Below are positions 1 to 10,023 of a DNA stretch of 64,000 nucleotides, in pieces. Numbering within the stretch: the first letter of the stretch is position 1; every line of letters starts with the position of its first letter. The stretch is from contig NZ_JAHWGT010000025.1 in assembly GCF_020873895.1 (NCBI RefSeq), positions 1 to 64,000 on the forward strand, written 5' to 3'. The notes beneath the pieces were generated by a model that saw nothing but the letters and a program-made list of their open reading frames with translations, had not been told where the DNA came from and made no database searches. Both the position numbers and the translations under genes were made by a program. Origin of the DNA: Streptomyces sp. DH12 (lineage in GTDB: Bacteria > Actinomycetota > Actinomycetes > Streptomycetales > Streptomycetaceae).

Positions 1-43
1 GCGCAATCCGGCGACCGGCCCCGTTTCCGGGCATCCGCCCCTT

Positions 44-801
<758 letters not shown>

Positions 802-805
<4 letters not shown>

Positions 806-1740
806 GCGGTGCCTCCCTGCCGGCTGGAGAACGACATCAGGTGCGTCTTCACCTTCTGCCAGGGCGTGTCCGGCAGCGCGCGGGAGCTGCCGCGCGCGTA
901 GTACCTCTCCAGGTAGTACTGCCCGACGCTGAGGATCGAGGTCATGATCAGGTACCAGGTGGCCGCGAGGAAGAGCATCTCCACCGGGGCGCCGGACGAC
1001 TGGCCGATGTCCTGCGCGTTGCGGAGGAGCTCGTAGTACTGCACCGCCGCCACCAGCGAGGTCGTCTTCAGCATGTTGATGACCTCGTTGCCCGTCGGGG
1101 GCACGATGACGCGCATCGCCTGCGGGATCACGATGCGGCGCAGCGTCTTGCCGTGGGTCATGCCCAGGGCGTGGGACGCCTCGGTCTGGCCCTCGTCGAC
1201 CGCGAGGAGGCCAGCGCGGCAGATCTCGGCCATGTAGGCGGCCTCGTTCAGCCCGAGCCCCAGGAGCGCCGTGAGGAACGGCGTCATGAAGTCGGACCAC
1301 TCGTCCTTGTAGACCGGGCCGAGGTTGATGTACTCGAAGACCAGGCCCAGGTTGAACCAGACGAAGAGCTGGACCAGGACCGGGGTGCCGCGGAAGAACC
1401 AGATGTAGAACCAGGCGATCGACGACGTCACCGGGTTCCTCGACAGGCGCATCACCGCGAGGAGGATGCCGCCGACGATGCCGATGGCCATGGACAGGAC
1501 GGTCAGCAGCAGGGTCTGCCCGACGCCCTCGATGATGCGGTCGTCGAAGAAGTAGTCCGGGATGGCGTCCCAGTTGATCTGGCCCTGCGCGAACGCGTAC
1601 ACGATCGCGGCGAAGGCCGCCAGGGCGAGGACGGCGGTGACGTACCGGCCGTAGTGGCGGACCGGGACGGCCTTGATCGCTTCGGGGCCGGCGGGCGGGA
1701 CGTCGTCCTCCGGGCCCTTCTTCTTCATGTCAGTTGTCAC
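802..1740 (-). CDS. Amino-acid ABC transporter permease (HisM/GlnP family)
   Basis: Integral membrane permease (312 aa) that forms the translocation path of the importer. After a charged 30-residue cytoplasmic N-terminus there are about five hydrophobic helices. The EAA-type loop [16 protein letters not shown], which contacts the ATPase, lies in the C-terminal half. The GTG start at 1740 has GAAAGG about ten bases upstream; an in-frame ATG at 1728 lacks a ribosome site. Only 42 bases separate it from the binding-protein gene, so the three genes form one transcription unit. Because just one permease is encoded, the transporter is probably a homodimeric channel, unlike GluABCD systems with two permeases. 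Confidence 0.92.
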
Positions 1741-1782
1741 AGTGGTGGTGCCTTTCAGTGGCCTGTCGGTGCCGGCCGGGAA

Positions 1783-2772
1783 TCAGGAACCGCCGTTGAT
1801 CTTGGCCTCGGTGACGGCGCCCTGGGCGACGCCCCACTTCTCGAGGACCTTCTTGTACTCGCCGTTGGCGATGACCGCGTCCATGGCGGCCTTGATCGCG
1901 TCACGCAGCTGCGTGTTCTTCTTGGCGACCGCGATGCCGTACGGGGCGGCCTCGACCTGCTCGCCGACGATCTGGAAGTCCTTGCCGCCGCCCGAGGTCT
2001 TCACGGTGTACGCGGCGACGGGGAAGTCCGAGGAGCCGGCGTCCGCGCCACCCGCGCGCAGCCGGGTCTGCGCCTGCTGGTCGGTGTCGAAGGCCTCGAT
2101 CGCGATCGCGGGCTTCTTGCCGTCCACGCACTTCTTCGACTCGGCCTTGGCCAGGTCCTCCGAGACGGTGCCGCGCTGGACGACGATCTTCTTGCCGCAG
2201 AGGTCGGCCCAGGTCTTGATGCCCTTGTCGACGCCCTTCTTGGTGTAGATGGAGACGCCCGCGTTGAAGTAGTCGACGAAGTCGACGCCCTCGCCGACCT
2301 TCTTCCCGGTCTCCGAGTCGATGCCCTGCTGGCGGTCCTTCGTGTCCGTCATGGCCGACATGGCGATGTCGTACCGCTTGGACCGCAGGCCCGTGATGAG
2401 GGTGTCGAAGGTGCCGTTCTCGAACTGGAACGTCACGCCCAGCTGCTTGCCCATGGCCTCGGCGAGGTCCGGGTCGATGCCGACCGTCTTGCCCGACGCG
2501 TCCTTGAACTCGACCGGGGCGTAGGCGATGTCCGAACCGACCTTGATGACGCCCTTGTCGCGGATGTCCTTCGGCAGCTTGTCCGCCAGGGGGGCGGAGA
2601 CCGCGGCCGACCCCTTCGTCTCGTTGCCGGAGGCCCCGCTCTGCGTCTGGTCGCCACAGGCGCTGAGCAGCATGGCGCCGGCGACCGCGGTCGCTGCGAC
2701 CGCGGCGGTCCGGGACGTCCGCGGCGTCCGGGTCTTCGCGGCGGTCGAGCGGGTGGTGGTGCTTGCGGTCAT
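1783..2772 (-). CDS. ABC transporter amino-acid-binding lipoprotein
   Basis: Extracellular solute-binding protein, family 3 (329 aa), which delivers a polar amino acid to the adjacent permease and ATPase. The N-terminus is an Ala/Arg/Thr-rich signal sequence ending in the lipobox LLSAC with Cys39 as the lipidated residue, so the mature protein is anchored outside the membrane. The body shows the two-lobe SBP pattern: IKVGSDIAYAPVEF, a GIDPDLAEAMGKQLGV helix, and YDIAMSAMTDT. The ATG at 2772 was chosen over longer in-frame options because GGAGGAAA lies just upstream and it opens the signal peptide. It is the first gene of the operon. Confidence 0.92.
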   Translation of the reverse strand: MTASTTTRSTAAKTRTPRTSRTAAVAATAVAGAMLLSACGDQTQSGASGNETKGSAAVSAPLADKLPKDIRDKGVIKVGSDIAYAPVEFKDASGKTVGIDPDLAEAMGKQLGVTFQFENGTFDTLITGLRSKRYDIAMSAMTDTKDRQQGIDSETGKKVGEGVDFVDYFNAGVSIYTKKGVDKGIKTWADLCGKKIVVQRGTVSEDLAKAESKKCVDGKKPAIAIEAFDTDQQAQTRLRAGGADAGSSDFPVAAYTVKTSGGGKDFQIVGEQVEAAPYGIAVAKKNTQLRDAIKAAMDAVIANGEYKKVLEKWGVAQGAVTEAKINGGS

Positions 2773-3488
2773 GGTCGGTTTCCTCCGGCGGGTGAAAGGA
2801 ATGCCAATGGGTCGGGCACGCACCTTCGGGTGTCGCGACCTCGTGTGATTACGGCATCTTGCCATTCGGACCACCCGTAACAAGGGCCTCAGCATGTCAA
2901 AATCGGGTAACGGGTGACCCCCGATGCTCATGACACCGGCCCACCACGGCCGCACCTTCTGCGGGATCCCTGCCGCCACGCCGGAAAATCTCCCGTGGAT
3001 CTCGGCATCCGGACATCATTGCGGCCGCATTCCGGGGCCCAGTCGACTTGTCCAGACATTCGCCTATGAGTCATGTCACCGGGGTGGCGAAGGCCCTGGG
3101 CGAATGGCCGGATATGCGGCCCCCCGGCGTGAGCCCCGCGGGCCCGTGCCGGACCCCCTGCCGCGCCGCGATCGGACCCCCGGGCGGACCCGCCTCCGGG
3201 TGCCGGGGCGGACCCGGTCGCCCGCGACGATCAGCCGTCCGGGACACTTTCCGTGTGAGGGGTGTCGCGGCGAAACGGACTCGTCGGGGGTGCCCTCCGT
3301 CCGGTAAGAAGGATCCTTACACCCCTCATCCGGGGCTCAGGGCGCGTTGTGCGGCGCGCCCGCGCGTACGACCGACTCCCCGCAGGGGCGGGCCAACCGC
3401 CCGGGCGGGGGACGTACGCGGTGCCCGCCCACCCCTCCTCACCAGGAGTGGCCACCCTCAGACAATGAAGACTAAAGGGGTCATCCCA
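2773..3488. promoter_or_regulatory. Long divergent intergenic region, ABC operon / malic enzyme
   Basis: These 716 bases hold no convincing gene. On the minus strand a perfect TTGACA hexamer (2895-2900) sits about 120 bases before the binding-protein start. It is flanked by imperfect inverted arms of the form CACCCGTTAC / GTTACGGGTG, which could be an operator. Toward the malic enzyme, a short inverted repeat GTAAG-N7-CTTAC lies at 3303-3319. The malic enzyme start has an AAAGGGG ribosome site at 3473. Exact promoter positions are uncertain. Confidence 0.45.
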
Positions 3489-4712
3489 ATGGCAGCGGAG
3501 ATCGTCAACCCTCGTAGCGACAGCGATACCGCCAGCGGTACGCAGAACGCTTCGGACGAGCCCTTCGATCCGGCTTTCGCCCTCCACCGGGGCGGGAAGA
3601 TGGCGGTGCAGGCCACCGTCCCCGTGCGCGACAAGGACGACCTGTCCCTCGCGTACACCCCCGGCGTCGCCAAGGTGTGCAGCGCCATCGCCGAGCGTCC
3701 GGAGCTCGTGCACGACTACACCTGGAAGTCGCAGGTCGTCGCCGTCGTCACGGACGGCACAGCCGTCCTGGGCCTCGGCGACATCGGCCCGGAGGCCTCC
3801 CTCCCCGTGATGGAGGGCAAGGCCATCCTGTTCAAGCAGTTCGGCGGCGTGGACGCGGTGCCCATCGCGCTCGCCACGACCGACACCGACGAGATCATCG
3901 ACACCGTGGTCCGGCTCGCCCCGTCCTTCGGCGGGGTCAACCTGGAGGACATCTCGGCGCCCCGGTGCTTCGAGATCGAGCGCAGGCTCCAGGAGCGGCT
4001 CGACATCCCGGTCTTCCACGACGACCAGCACGGCACCGCGATCGTCACCCTGGCCGCCCTGCGCAACGCCGCCAAGCTGACCGGCCGCGGCCTGGGCGAC
4101 CTGCGCGCGGTCATCTCCGGCGCGGGCGCGGCGGGCGTCGCCATCGCGAAGTTCCTGCTGGAAGCCGGGATCGGCGACGTCGCGGTCGCGGACCGCAAGG
4201 GCGTCGTCAGCCGCGACCGGGAGGACCTCACGCCGGTCAAGCGCGAGCTCGCCGAGCTCACCAACAAGGCCGGCCTGTCCGGCTCGCTGGAGTCCGCCCT
4301 CGCCGGCGCCGACGTGTTCATCGGCGTCTCCGGCGGTACGGTCCCCGAGCCGGCGGTCGCCTCGATGGCGCCGGACTCGTTCGTGTTCGCCATGGCCAAC
4401 CCGAACCCGGAGGTCCACCCCGAGATCGCGCACAAGTACGCGGCGGTCGTGGCCACCGGCCGGTCGGACTTCCCGAACCAGATCAACAACGTGCTGGCCT
4501 TCCCCGGCATCTTCGCGGGCGCGCTCCAGGTGCGGGCCTCCCGCATCACGGAGGGCATGAAGATCGCGGCGGCCGAGGCGCTGGCGGGTGTCGTCGGCGA
4601 CGAGCTCGCCGCCGACTACGTCATCCCCTCCCCGTTCGACGAGCGGGTGGCCCCGGCGGTCACCGCGGCCGTCGCGGCGGCGGCGCGCGCCGAGGGGGTA
4701 GCCCGGCGCTGA
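3489..4712 (+). CDS. NAD(P)-dependent malic enzyme (malate oxidoreductase)
   Basis: Oxidative decarboxylation of malate to pyruvate, linking the TCA cycle to pyruvate and NAD(P)H supply. At 407 aa it has the length of the short bacterial form without a phosphotransacetylase tail. Family motifs are SLAYTPGVAKVC, the substrate/metal region GDIGPEASLPVMEGK, EDISAPRCFEIERRL, the metal-binding FHDDQHGTAIV, and the dinucleotide fold ISGAGAAGVAIAKFL. The ATG at 3489 has AAAGGGG 11 bases upstream; an ATG at 3465 would add eight residues and has a worse-placed site. It stands alone, followed by a strong hairpin. Cofactor preference (NAD or NADP) cannot be read with confidence. Confidence 0.95.
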   Translation: MAAEIVNPRSDSDTASGTQNASDEPFDPAFALHRGGKMAVQATVPVRDKDDLSLAYTPGVAKVCSAIAERPELVHDYTWKSQVVAVVTDGTAVLGLGDIGPEASLPVMEGKAILFKQFGGVDAVPIALATTDTDEIIDTVVRLAPSFGGVNLEDISAPRCFEIERRLQERLDIPVFHDDQHGTAIVTLAALRNAAKLTGRGLGDLRAVISGAGAAGVAIAKFLLEAGIGDVAVADRKGVVSRDREDLTPVKRELAELTNKAGLSGSLESALAGADVFIGVSGGTVPEPAVASMAPDSFVFAMANPNPEVHPEIAHKYAAVVATGRSDFPNQINNVLAFPGIFAGALQVRASRITEGMKIAAAEALAGVVGDELAADYVIPSPFDERVAPAVTAAVAAAARAEGVARR

Positions 4713-4755
4713 GCCGGGAAGCCCGCCCGGCGCCGAGCCGGTGCGCAGTGCGTGA

Positions 4756-4800
4756 CGAGGGCCGTGTCGCATCCCGTGCGGGGGTGCGGCGCGGCCCTCG
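4756..4800 (+). terminator. Hairpin terminator after malic enzyme
   Basis: A 45-base imperfect inverted repeat, CGAGGGCCG at the left end pairing with CGGCCCTCG at the right, continues inward with few mismatches. It begins 43 bases after the malic enzyme stop. There is no T-tract, which is normal for terminators in this GC range. Confidence 0.6.
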
Positions 4801-4939
4801 CGTGCGTCCCGGGCCCGCCGGCCCCCGACGCACGCCAGGGTGCGGGCGGGCACCGGCCGGTCACGCGGAGGTCTTCCTTCCGTCACCGCCGGGTGCTCTG
4901 ATGCGCACGCCCACCCCCTACCCGCCCCGGGAGGCGCGA

Positions 4940-5518
4940 GTGAACCTGGTCGTCAACGGAGACGCCGAGAGCGGACCCGGCGGAAGCCCCGACCCCGTCG
5001 GCACCCTCACGGGCTGGCAGATCGTCGAGGGCGCCCCGGCGCTCGTCGCGTACGCCCACGGCGGGGGCTACCCCACCGCCAAGGACCCCGGCCCCCCGCG
5101 CCGCGGCAGCCGCTTCTTCTCCGGCGGCACCGCCCCCCGCACGATCCTCCTCCAGGACGTCGCCCTGCCCGCCGACGGCGCCACCGGGCACGCCGCCGTC
5201 GACGCCGGCCGGGTGCGGTACACCCTCGGCGCCTGGCTCGGCGGGTACGCGGCCCAGGAGGACGGCGCCCGGCTGTCCGTCGAGTTCCGCGACGCCGCCG
5301 GCACGCCCGTCGCGCTCAGCGTCCTCGGCCCCGTCACCTCCCGCGAGCGGCAGGGCCGTACCGGACTGGTGGAGCGCGCCGCCACCGCCGCCCTCCCGCC
5401 CGGAGCGCGCCGCGCCCGCCTCCTCCTGGTCCTCACCCGGACCGGCGGCGGCACCTCCAACGACGGCTACGCCGACGCGATCACCCTCACCCTGACCGCC
5501 ACCGGGAGCGCCCTGTGA
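4940..5518 (+). CDS. Galactose-binding-like beta-sandwich protein, PhoD-associated
   Basis: A 192-aa protein beginning with a lectin-like phrase, NLVVNGDAESG, followed by a tryptophan-containing strand (TGWQIV) and alternating hydrophobic strands up to ITLTLTATG. This pattern is typical of jelly-roll carbohydrate-binding or galactose-binding-like domains. I do not recognise a specific family. No signal peptide is visible from the GTG at 4940, which has GGGAGG five bases upstream; an ATG at 4901 would add 13 Pro/Arg-rich residues. Its stop overlaps the GTG of the PhoD-like phosphatase by four bases, so the two products are probably made together and may act as partners at the cell surface. Confidence 0.65.
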   Translation: MNLVVNGDAESGPGGSPDPVGTLTGWQIVEGAPALVAYAHGGGYPTAKDPGPPRRGSRFFSGGTAPRTILLQDVALPADGATGHAAVDAGRVRYTLGAWLGGYAAQEDGARLSVEFRDAAGTPVALSVLGPVTSRERQGRTGLVERAATAALPPGARRARLLLVLTRTGGGTSNDGYADAITLTLTATGSAL

Positions 5519-7071
5519 GCCTCGACCGACGGACCCTGCTGAAGGCCGCGGCCGCCGCGGGCGCCCTCCACACCGTCTGGCCGCTCGGCCCGGGGCTGTC
5601 GCCCGCGGGGGCCCGGGAGGCGGCGGAGGCGCTGGGCGCCGTGTACGAGGCCGCGCCGTTCACCCTCGGCGTGGCCTCCGGCGACCCGACCGCCACCGGC
5701 GTGCTGCTGTGGACGCGGCTCGCGCCCGAACCGCTCGCCGCCGAGCAGCCGCTGCCCGAGGTCGTCGAGGTCGGGTGGGTGGTCGCCGAGGACGCGGCGC
5801 TGACCCGGGTCGTCGCGCGCGGCACCGCCCCGGCCTCCGCGACGCTCGGCCACAGCGTGCACGTACCGGTCGGCGGACTCGCCCCGGGCCGCACCTACTG
5901 GTACGCCTTCACCGCCCTCGGCCGCACCAGCCGCGTCGGCCGCACCCGCACCGCGCCGGCCGGGCCGGTGCCCCGGGTCCGCTTCGCCGCGGCCAACTGC
6001 CAGGCGTTCCACGACGGGTACTACGCCGCGCACCGCGGCATCGCCCGCGAGGACGTCGACTTCGTCGTCCACCTCGGCGACTACGTGTACGAGCACGGCC
6101 CCGTCGGCGGCGACCACGTCCGCGACCACGAGGGCCCGGCCGTCCTGAGCCTCGCCGACTACCGCCGCCGCCACGCCCTGTACAAGGGCGACCCGTCCCT
6201 GCGCGACGCCCACGCCGCCCACCCGTGGTTCCTGACCTGGGACGACCACGAGGTCGTCAACGACTACAGCGGCACGGGCGGCGGGGCGCCGTTCCTCCAG
6301 CGCCGGGCGGCCGCGTACCAGGCGTGGTACGAGAACATGCCGCACCGCGACCGGTCGGCGACCTCCGCCCTCCCCGACCCGGAGATCCACCGCGTCCGCC
6401 GCTGGGGCGACCTGCTGGAGCTGACCGTCCTGGACCTGCGCTCGCACCGCTCGGCGCAGAACCTGCCCGACGGCACCATCCTGGGGCCCGCGCAGAAGGG
6501 CTGGCTCAAGGACACGGTCGACCGGGCACCCGAGGGGTGGCACGTCTGGGCCAACTCGATCATGCTGAGCCAGCTGCGGGCCCGGCCGGGCGGCCCGTAC
6601 ATGTTCACCGACCAGTGGGACGGCTTCACCGCGGAGCGGAAGGAAGTCCTCGGCCACGTCCACCGCAGCGGCCTGGAGGACCTCGTCGTCATCACGGGCG
6701 ACTGGCACTCGGCCTTCGTCGACGACGTGCGCGCCGACTTCGACGACCCGTCGTCGCCGCTGCTGGGTACGGAGTTCACGGCGCACTCGGTCACCTCGGG
6801 GGCGTACTCCGCCGACTGGAACGCCGCGAACGGCCCCGTCATGGGCCGCGCCAACCCGCACCTGAAGTACTTCGAGGGCAACCGCTACGGCTACGACGTC
6901 TACGAGGCCACCCCCGAGCGGTTCACCGCCCACCTGCGGGTGATCGCCGACCGGCGGGACCCGGCCTCGCCGGTCACCACGCTGACCAGGTTCCACGTCG
7001 ACCGGGGCAGGCCGGGCTCCTACGAGGACCCCGCCACGAAGGGCTCCCCCGCCCAGTGGCGGCGCGACTGA
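5515..7071 (+). CDS. phoD: PhoD-family alkaline phosphatase/phosphodiesterase (Tat-exported)
   Basis: Secreted metallophosphoesterase (518 aa) of the alkaline phosphatase D family, which releases phosphate from mono- and diesters outside the cell. The N-terminus has a twin-arginine motif (LDRRTLLKAAA) and a hydrophobic stretch, consistent with folded export. A PhoD_N beta-domain precedes the catalytic part. Metal-binding motifs are AAANCQAF, VVHLGDYVYEHG, FLTWDDHEVVND, ANSIMLSQL and VITGDWHSAFVDD. The GTG start overlaps the preceding stop and has GGGAG upstream. PhoD enzymes of streptomycetes are commonly PhoP-controlled, but I did not find a clear PHO box here. The stop codon lies inside a short tandem repeat. 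Confidence 0.9.
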   Translation: MSLDRRTLLKAAAAAGALHTVWPLGPGLSPAGAREAAEALGAVYEAAPFTLGVASGDPTATGVLLWTRLAPEPLAAEQPLPEVVEVGWVVAEDAALTRVVARGTAPASATLGHSVHVPVGGLAPGRTYWYAFTALGRTSRVGRTRTAPAGPVPRVRFAAANCQAFHDGYYAAHRGIAREDVDFVVHLGDYVYEHGPVGGDHVRDHEGPAVLSLADYRRRHALYKGDPSLRDAHAAHPWFLTWDDHEVVNDYSGTGGGAPFLQRRAAAYQAWYENMPHRDRSATSALPDPEIHRVRRWGDLLELTVLDLRSHRSAQNLPDGTILGPAQKGWLKDTVDRAPEGWHVWANSIMLSQLRARPGGPYMFTDQWDGFTAERKEVLGHVHRSGLEDLVVITGDWHSAFVDDVRADFDDPSSPLLGTEFTAHSVTSGAYSADWNAANGPVMGRANPHLKYFEGNRYGYDVYEATPERFTAHLRVIADRRDPASPVTTLTRFHVDRGRPGSYEDPATKGSPAQWRRD

Positions 7072-7123
7072 CGGACCGGGACTGACGGACCGGGACTGAC
7101 CGGACCGGGACTGACGGTCCCGG
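7066..7123 (+). repeat. Four tandem ~14-bp repeats across the phoD stop codon
   Basis: The unit GACTGACGGACCGG occurs twice perfectly, then with a one-base insertion, then with substitutions. The first unit contains the TGA stop of the phosphatase gene, so the repeat has grown from the 3' end of the coding sequence. Repeat number could vary between strains. Confidence 0.8.
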
Positions 7124-7270
7124 ACCGACGGACCCGGACCGCGACGGCCGGGGCGGTACGCGCGCGGGGCGCCGGACGGTACGCGGGGGCGCGGGGCGGC
7201 GGGCGGAGGGACGTGCGTCACACCGGCGCGTGGTTCCGCCGCGTACCGGCCCGCGCCTAGTCTCGGGGCC

Positions 7271-8239
7271 ATGTTCGCTGCCTATGCCGCACGTATCGAC
7301 CGCGATCAGCCCCTCAACGGCCTGGAGCTGGGCGACCGCCCCGAGCCCGAGGTACGGCCGGGCTGGACCACCGTCACCGTCCGGGCCGCCTCCCTCAACC
7401 ACCACGACCTCTGGTCCCTGCGCGGGGTCGGCCTCCCCGAGGACAAGCTGCCGATGATCCTCGGGTGCGACGCCGCCGGCGTCGACGAGGACGGCAACGA
7501 GGTCGTCATCCACTCCGTCATCGGCCAGACCGGGCACGGTGTCGGACCGCGCGAGCCCCGCTCGATCCTCACCGAGCGCTACCAGGGCACGTTCGCCGAA
7601 CGGGTCGCCGTGCCCGTCTGGAACGTGCTGCCGAAGCCCAAGGAGCTCAGCTTCGAGGAGGCGGCCTGCCTCCCCACCGCCTGGCTCACCGCCTACCGCA
7701 TGCTCTTCACCAACGCCGGCGTCCGCCCGGGCGACTCCGTCCTCGTGCAGGGCGCGGGCGGCGGCGTGGCCACCGCCGCGATCGTCCTCGGCAAGGCCGC
7801 CGGCCTGCGGGTCTTCGCCACCAGCCGCGACGAGGCCAAGCGGAAGCGGGCCGTCGACCTCGGCGCCGTCGACGCGTTCGAGCCGGGCGCCCGGCTGCCG
7901 CAGCGCGTGGACGCGGTGATCGAGACGGTGGGCGCGGCCACCTGGTCGCACTCGGTCAAGTCGCTGAAGCCGGGCGGGACGCTCGTCATCTCCGGCGCGA
8001 CCAGCGGCGACCGGCCCTCGCACGCCGAACTGACCCGGATCTTCTTCCTGGAGCTGAAGGTCGTCGGCTCGACGATGGGTTCGAAGGACGAGTTGGAGGA
8101 CCTGCTGTCCTTCTGCGCGGCCACCGGGGTCCGGCCGGTCATCGACGAGGTCCTCCCCCTCGACCGGGCGCGGGAGGGCTTCGCGAAGATGGAGTCCGGC
8201 GACCTCTTCGGGAAGGTGGTCCTGACGCCCGTTTCCTGA
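7271..8239 (+). CDS. Zinc-binding-type (MDR) alcohol dehydrogenase/quinone oxidoreductase
   Basis: Medium-chain dehydrogenase/reductase, 322 aa. It has the GroES-like N-domain (SLNHHDLWSLRG, LGCDAAGVD), the EEAACLPTAWLTAYR helix, and an NAD(P)-binding Rossmann domain with VLVQGAGGGVATAAIVLGK. The structural-zinc cysteine cluster is absent, which is more like quinone oxidoreductases than classical zinc alcohol dehydrogenases. Substrate unknown. The ATG follows a TAGTCT -10-like box (7258-7263) by seven bases with no ribosome site, so the transcript is probably leaderless. It is a single gene, preceded by the phoD-end tandem repeat and followed by a glycosidase on the same strand. Confidence 0.88.
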   Translation: MFAAYAARIDRDQPLNGLELGDRPEPEVRPGWTTVTVRAASLNHHDLWSLRGVGLPEDKLPMILGCDAAGVDEDGNEVVIHSVIGQTGHGVGPREPRSILTERYQGTFAERVAVPVWNVLPKPKELSFEEAACLPTAWLTAYRMLFTNAGVRPGDSVLVQGAGGGVATAAIVLGKAAGLRVFATSRDEAKRKRAVDLGAVDAFEPGARLPQRVDAVIETVGAATWSHSVKSLKPGGTLVISGATSGDRPSHAELTRIFFLELKVVGSTMGSKDELEDLLSFCAATGVRPVIDEVLPLDRAREGFAKMESGDLFGKVVLTPVS

Positions 8240-8322
8240 CGAGCCTCTTGATGGACCGCCAGTCCGGCTGATGGGATCTCCGGCATCGCGCGCACGACCA
8301 CGACGCCATGCCGGAGGTCCTC

Positions 8323-9729
8323 ATGCGAACCACCGTCAGCGCCCTCCTCCTCGCCGCCCTGCTGGCCGCGGCAGCCCCGGCCCCGCAGGGGGCCGCCGGG
8401 GCGCCCCCGGGCCCGACCGCCGCGGCCACCGCGCCGGCGGCGGGCATCCCGCCCCTCACCGACGAGCGCGGCCGGACCCTGACCCTGCGCGGCTGGAACG
8501 TCGAGGACAAGACCCACCGCGGTGACGCGGCCCTGTCGGCCGTCACCGAGCGCCACTTCCGCGACCTGCGGGCCCGCGGCTTCAACTTCGCGCGCCTGCT
8601 GGTCTTCTGGGACGACCTGGAGCCGCGGCGCGGCCGGTACAGCGAGGCGTACCTGGGGAAGATCGAGCGGATCCTCGACTGGGCGCACCGGTACGACATC
8701 CGGGTCGTCGTCGACGCCCACCAGGACGTCTTCGGCCCCGCCTTCGGCCACCGCGGCATCCCGGAGTGGGCCACCCGCACCGACGGCCTGCCCTTCACCC
8801 CGCACCCGGACGACTGGTTCGCCGAGTATTTCGAACCCGCCGTGCAGCGCGCCTTCACCCATCTGTACGAGGACCGGGACCTGCGGCGCGCCCAGGCGGC
8901 GATGTGGCGGGTCCTCGCCGGCCGCCTCGCGGGCCACCCGGCGCTGCTCGGCTACGACCTGATCAACGAGCCGATGGGCGAGCTGCGCGAGGGCGAGGAC
9001 CTGCCGACGGCCGCCCGCCGGATCGAGCGCGACCACCTGACGCCGCTGTACGACCGCCTCGCGGACGCCGTCCGCTCCGTCGACCGCGACAGCTGGCTCT
9101 TCGTCGAGCCCACCCCGATCGTCGGCGAGGGCGTCCCGACGGGGCTGGGCCGCGTCGACGACCCGAAGGTCGTCTACGCCCCGCACTTCTACGACACGGC
9201 GATGGAGGCGGGCGCCGACTACGACCCGTCGGCGGGGTGGATCGAGGCGTACGAGGCGGCCGTGACGCGGTACCCGAGGACGTACCGGGTGCCGGTCGTG
9301 GTGGGGGAGTGGGGCCCGCTGAACAACGCCCTGCCCAACATGGGCCGCTTCTACCGCGACGCCCTCGCCTCCCTGGACCGCTACAGCTCGGGCTGGGCCG
9401 GGTACGTGTGGTGCTACGGCGGGGGGTACTGCGCCGTCGACGAGACGGGCGCCTTCCGGACGAACAAGGAGCGGACGGCCGCGCCCTACGCGGAGGCGGT
9501 GGCGGGCCGGGTGCTTTCCCGGAGCCCGGAGCGGCTCGCCTACGTCGCCGGGCGCGGCGGCGCGACGGTCCTCTCGCTCCCCCCGTCGGCGCACGGGTGG
9601 CGCGTCACCGTGGAGGGCCGGGCGTGGCCCCGCGCGCAGAGCGTGCCGCCGGGCCCGTCGGTGCGGGTGCGGGTGCACGCCGTCCCGGGTGCGCGGGTGA
9701 CGGTCGCCGTCACGCCGTCGGGCAGCTGA
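8323..9729 (+). CDS. Secreted GH5-family glycoside hydrolase (endoglycoceramidase-like)
   Basis: Secreted TIM-barrel glycosidase (468 aa). A signal peptide (MRTTVSALLLAALLAAAA) is followed by the GH5 start pattern LRGWNVEDK. The motif VVDAHQD follows; the acid/base glutamate is Glu216 in LINEPMG and the nucleophile is Glu329 in VVVGEWGP. A C-terminal beta-domain of about 80 residues completes the protein. The pattern resembles endoglycosylceramidase-type GH5 enzymes, which cleave glycan from glycolipid, but the substrate is inferred only. The ATG at 8323 was chosen because GGAGG is five bases upstream; an ATG at 8308 precedes that site. It is likely monocistronic. Confidence 0.88.
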   Translation: MRTTVSALLLAALLAAAAPAPQGAAGAPPGPTAAATAPAAGIPPLTDERGRTLTLRGWNVEDKTHRGDAALSAVTERHFRDLRARGFNFARLLVFWDDLEPRRGRYSEAYLGKIERILDWAHRYDIRVVVDAHQDVFGPAFGHRGIPEWATRTDGLPFTPHPDDWFAEYFEPAVQRAFTHLYEDRDLRRAQAAMWRVLAGRLAGHPALLGYDLINEPMGELREGEDLPTAARRIERDHLTPLYDRLADAVRSVDRDSWLFVEPTPIVGEGVPTGLGRVDDPKVVYAPHFYDTAMEAGADYDPSAGWIEAYEAAVTRYPRTYRVPVVVGEWGPLNNALPNMGRFYRDALASLDRYSSGWAGYVWCYGGGYCAVDETGAFRTNKERTAAPYAEAVAGRVLSRSPERLAYVAGRGGATVLSLPPSAHGWRVTVEGRAWPRAQSVPPGPSVRVRVHAVPGARVTVAVTPSGS

Positions 9730-9766
9730 GCCCCCGCCGACCGGCGCGCCCCCACCCCCCTCCGTC

Positions 9767-9810
9767 GTCAACTGTGGTTGACGTCGGAGGGGGTGTCAAC
9801 GTATGTTGAC
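9767..9810 (+). promoter_or_regulatory. Leaderless promoter built from two palindromes
   Basis: Two copies of GTCAAC-N4-GTTGAC occur at 9767-9782 and 9795-9810, centres 28 bp apart. The -35 hexamer TTGACG (9778-9783) overlaps the first and the -10 hexamer TATGTT (9802-9807) lies inside the second, with an 18-bp spacer. The ATG of the HTH gene starts six bases after the -10 box, so transcription should begin at the start codon. A dimeric repressor on either site would block polymerase. The downstream HTH protein is the obvious candidate. Confidence 0.75.
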
Positions 9811-9813
9811 GCC

Positions 9814-10023
9814 ATGAGCGAAGCAACCGATCTCGCCGCACGCGCCGGCGACCGCGACCCCCGGGTGGGGCTGCGGGCGGTGGCCGCGCTGCGGCGGCTG
9901 CTGGAGCAACTGGAGGCCGTCCAGGTCCGCGGCGCCCGCGCCCAGGGCTGGTCGTGGCAGGAGATCGCGGCCGAACTGGGCGTCAGCCGCCAGGCCGTCC
10001 ACAAGAAGCACGGGAGGCGTTGA
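9814..10023 (+). CDS. Small helix-turn-helix regulator paired with Clp N-domain protein
   Basis: A 69-aa protein consisting of an Ala/Arg-rich helix pair and a C-terminal helix-turn-helix, SWQEIAAELGVSRQAVHKKH, similar to the DNA-binding segment of sigma-70 region 4 and MerR/HTH_23-type domains. It has no ligand domain. The ATG is chosen because it is positioned for leaderless transcription from the overlapping promoter; the purine-rich stretch 20 bases upstream is too far to be a ribosome site. The stop overlaps the start of the next gene (TGATG). I infer that it binds the twin palindromes and controls its own operon. Small HTH genes next to Clp N-domain genes recur in streptomycetes. Confidence 0.82.
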   Translation: MSEATDLAARAGDRDPRVGLRAVAALRRLLEQLEAVQVRGARAQGWSWQEIAAELGVSRQAVHKKHGRR

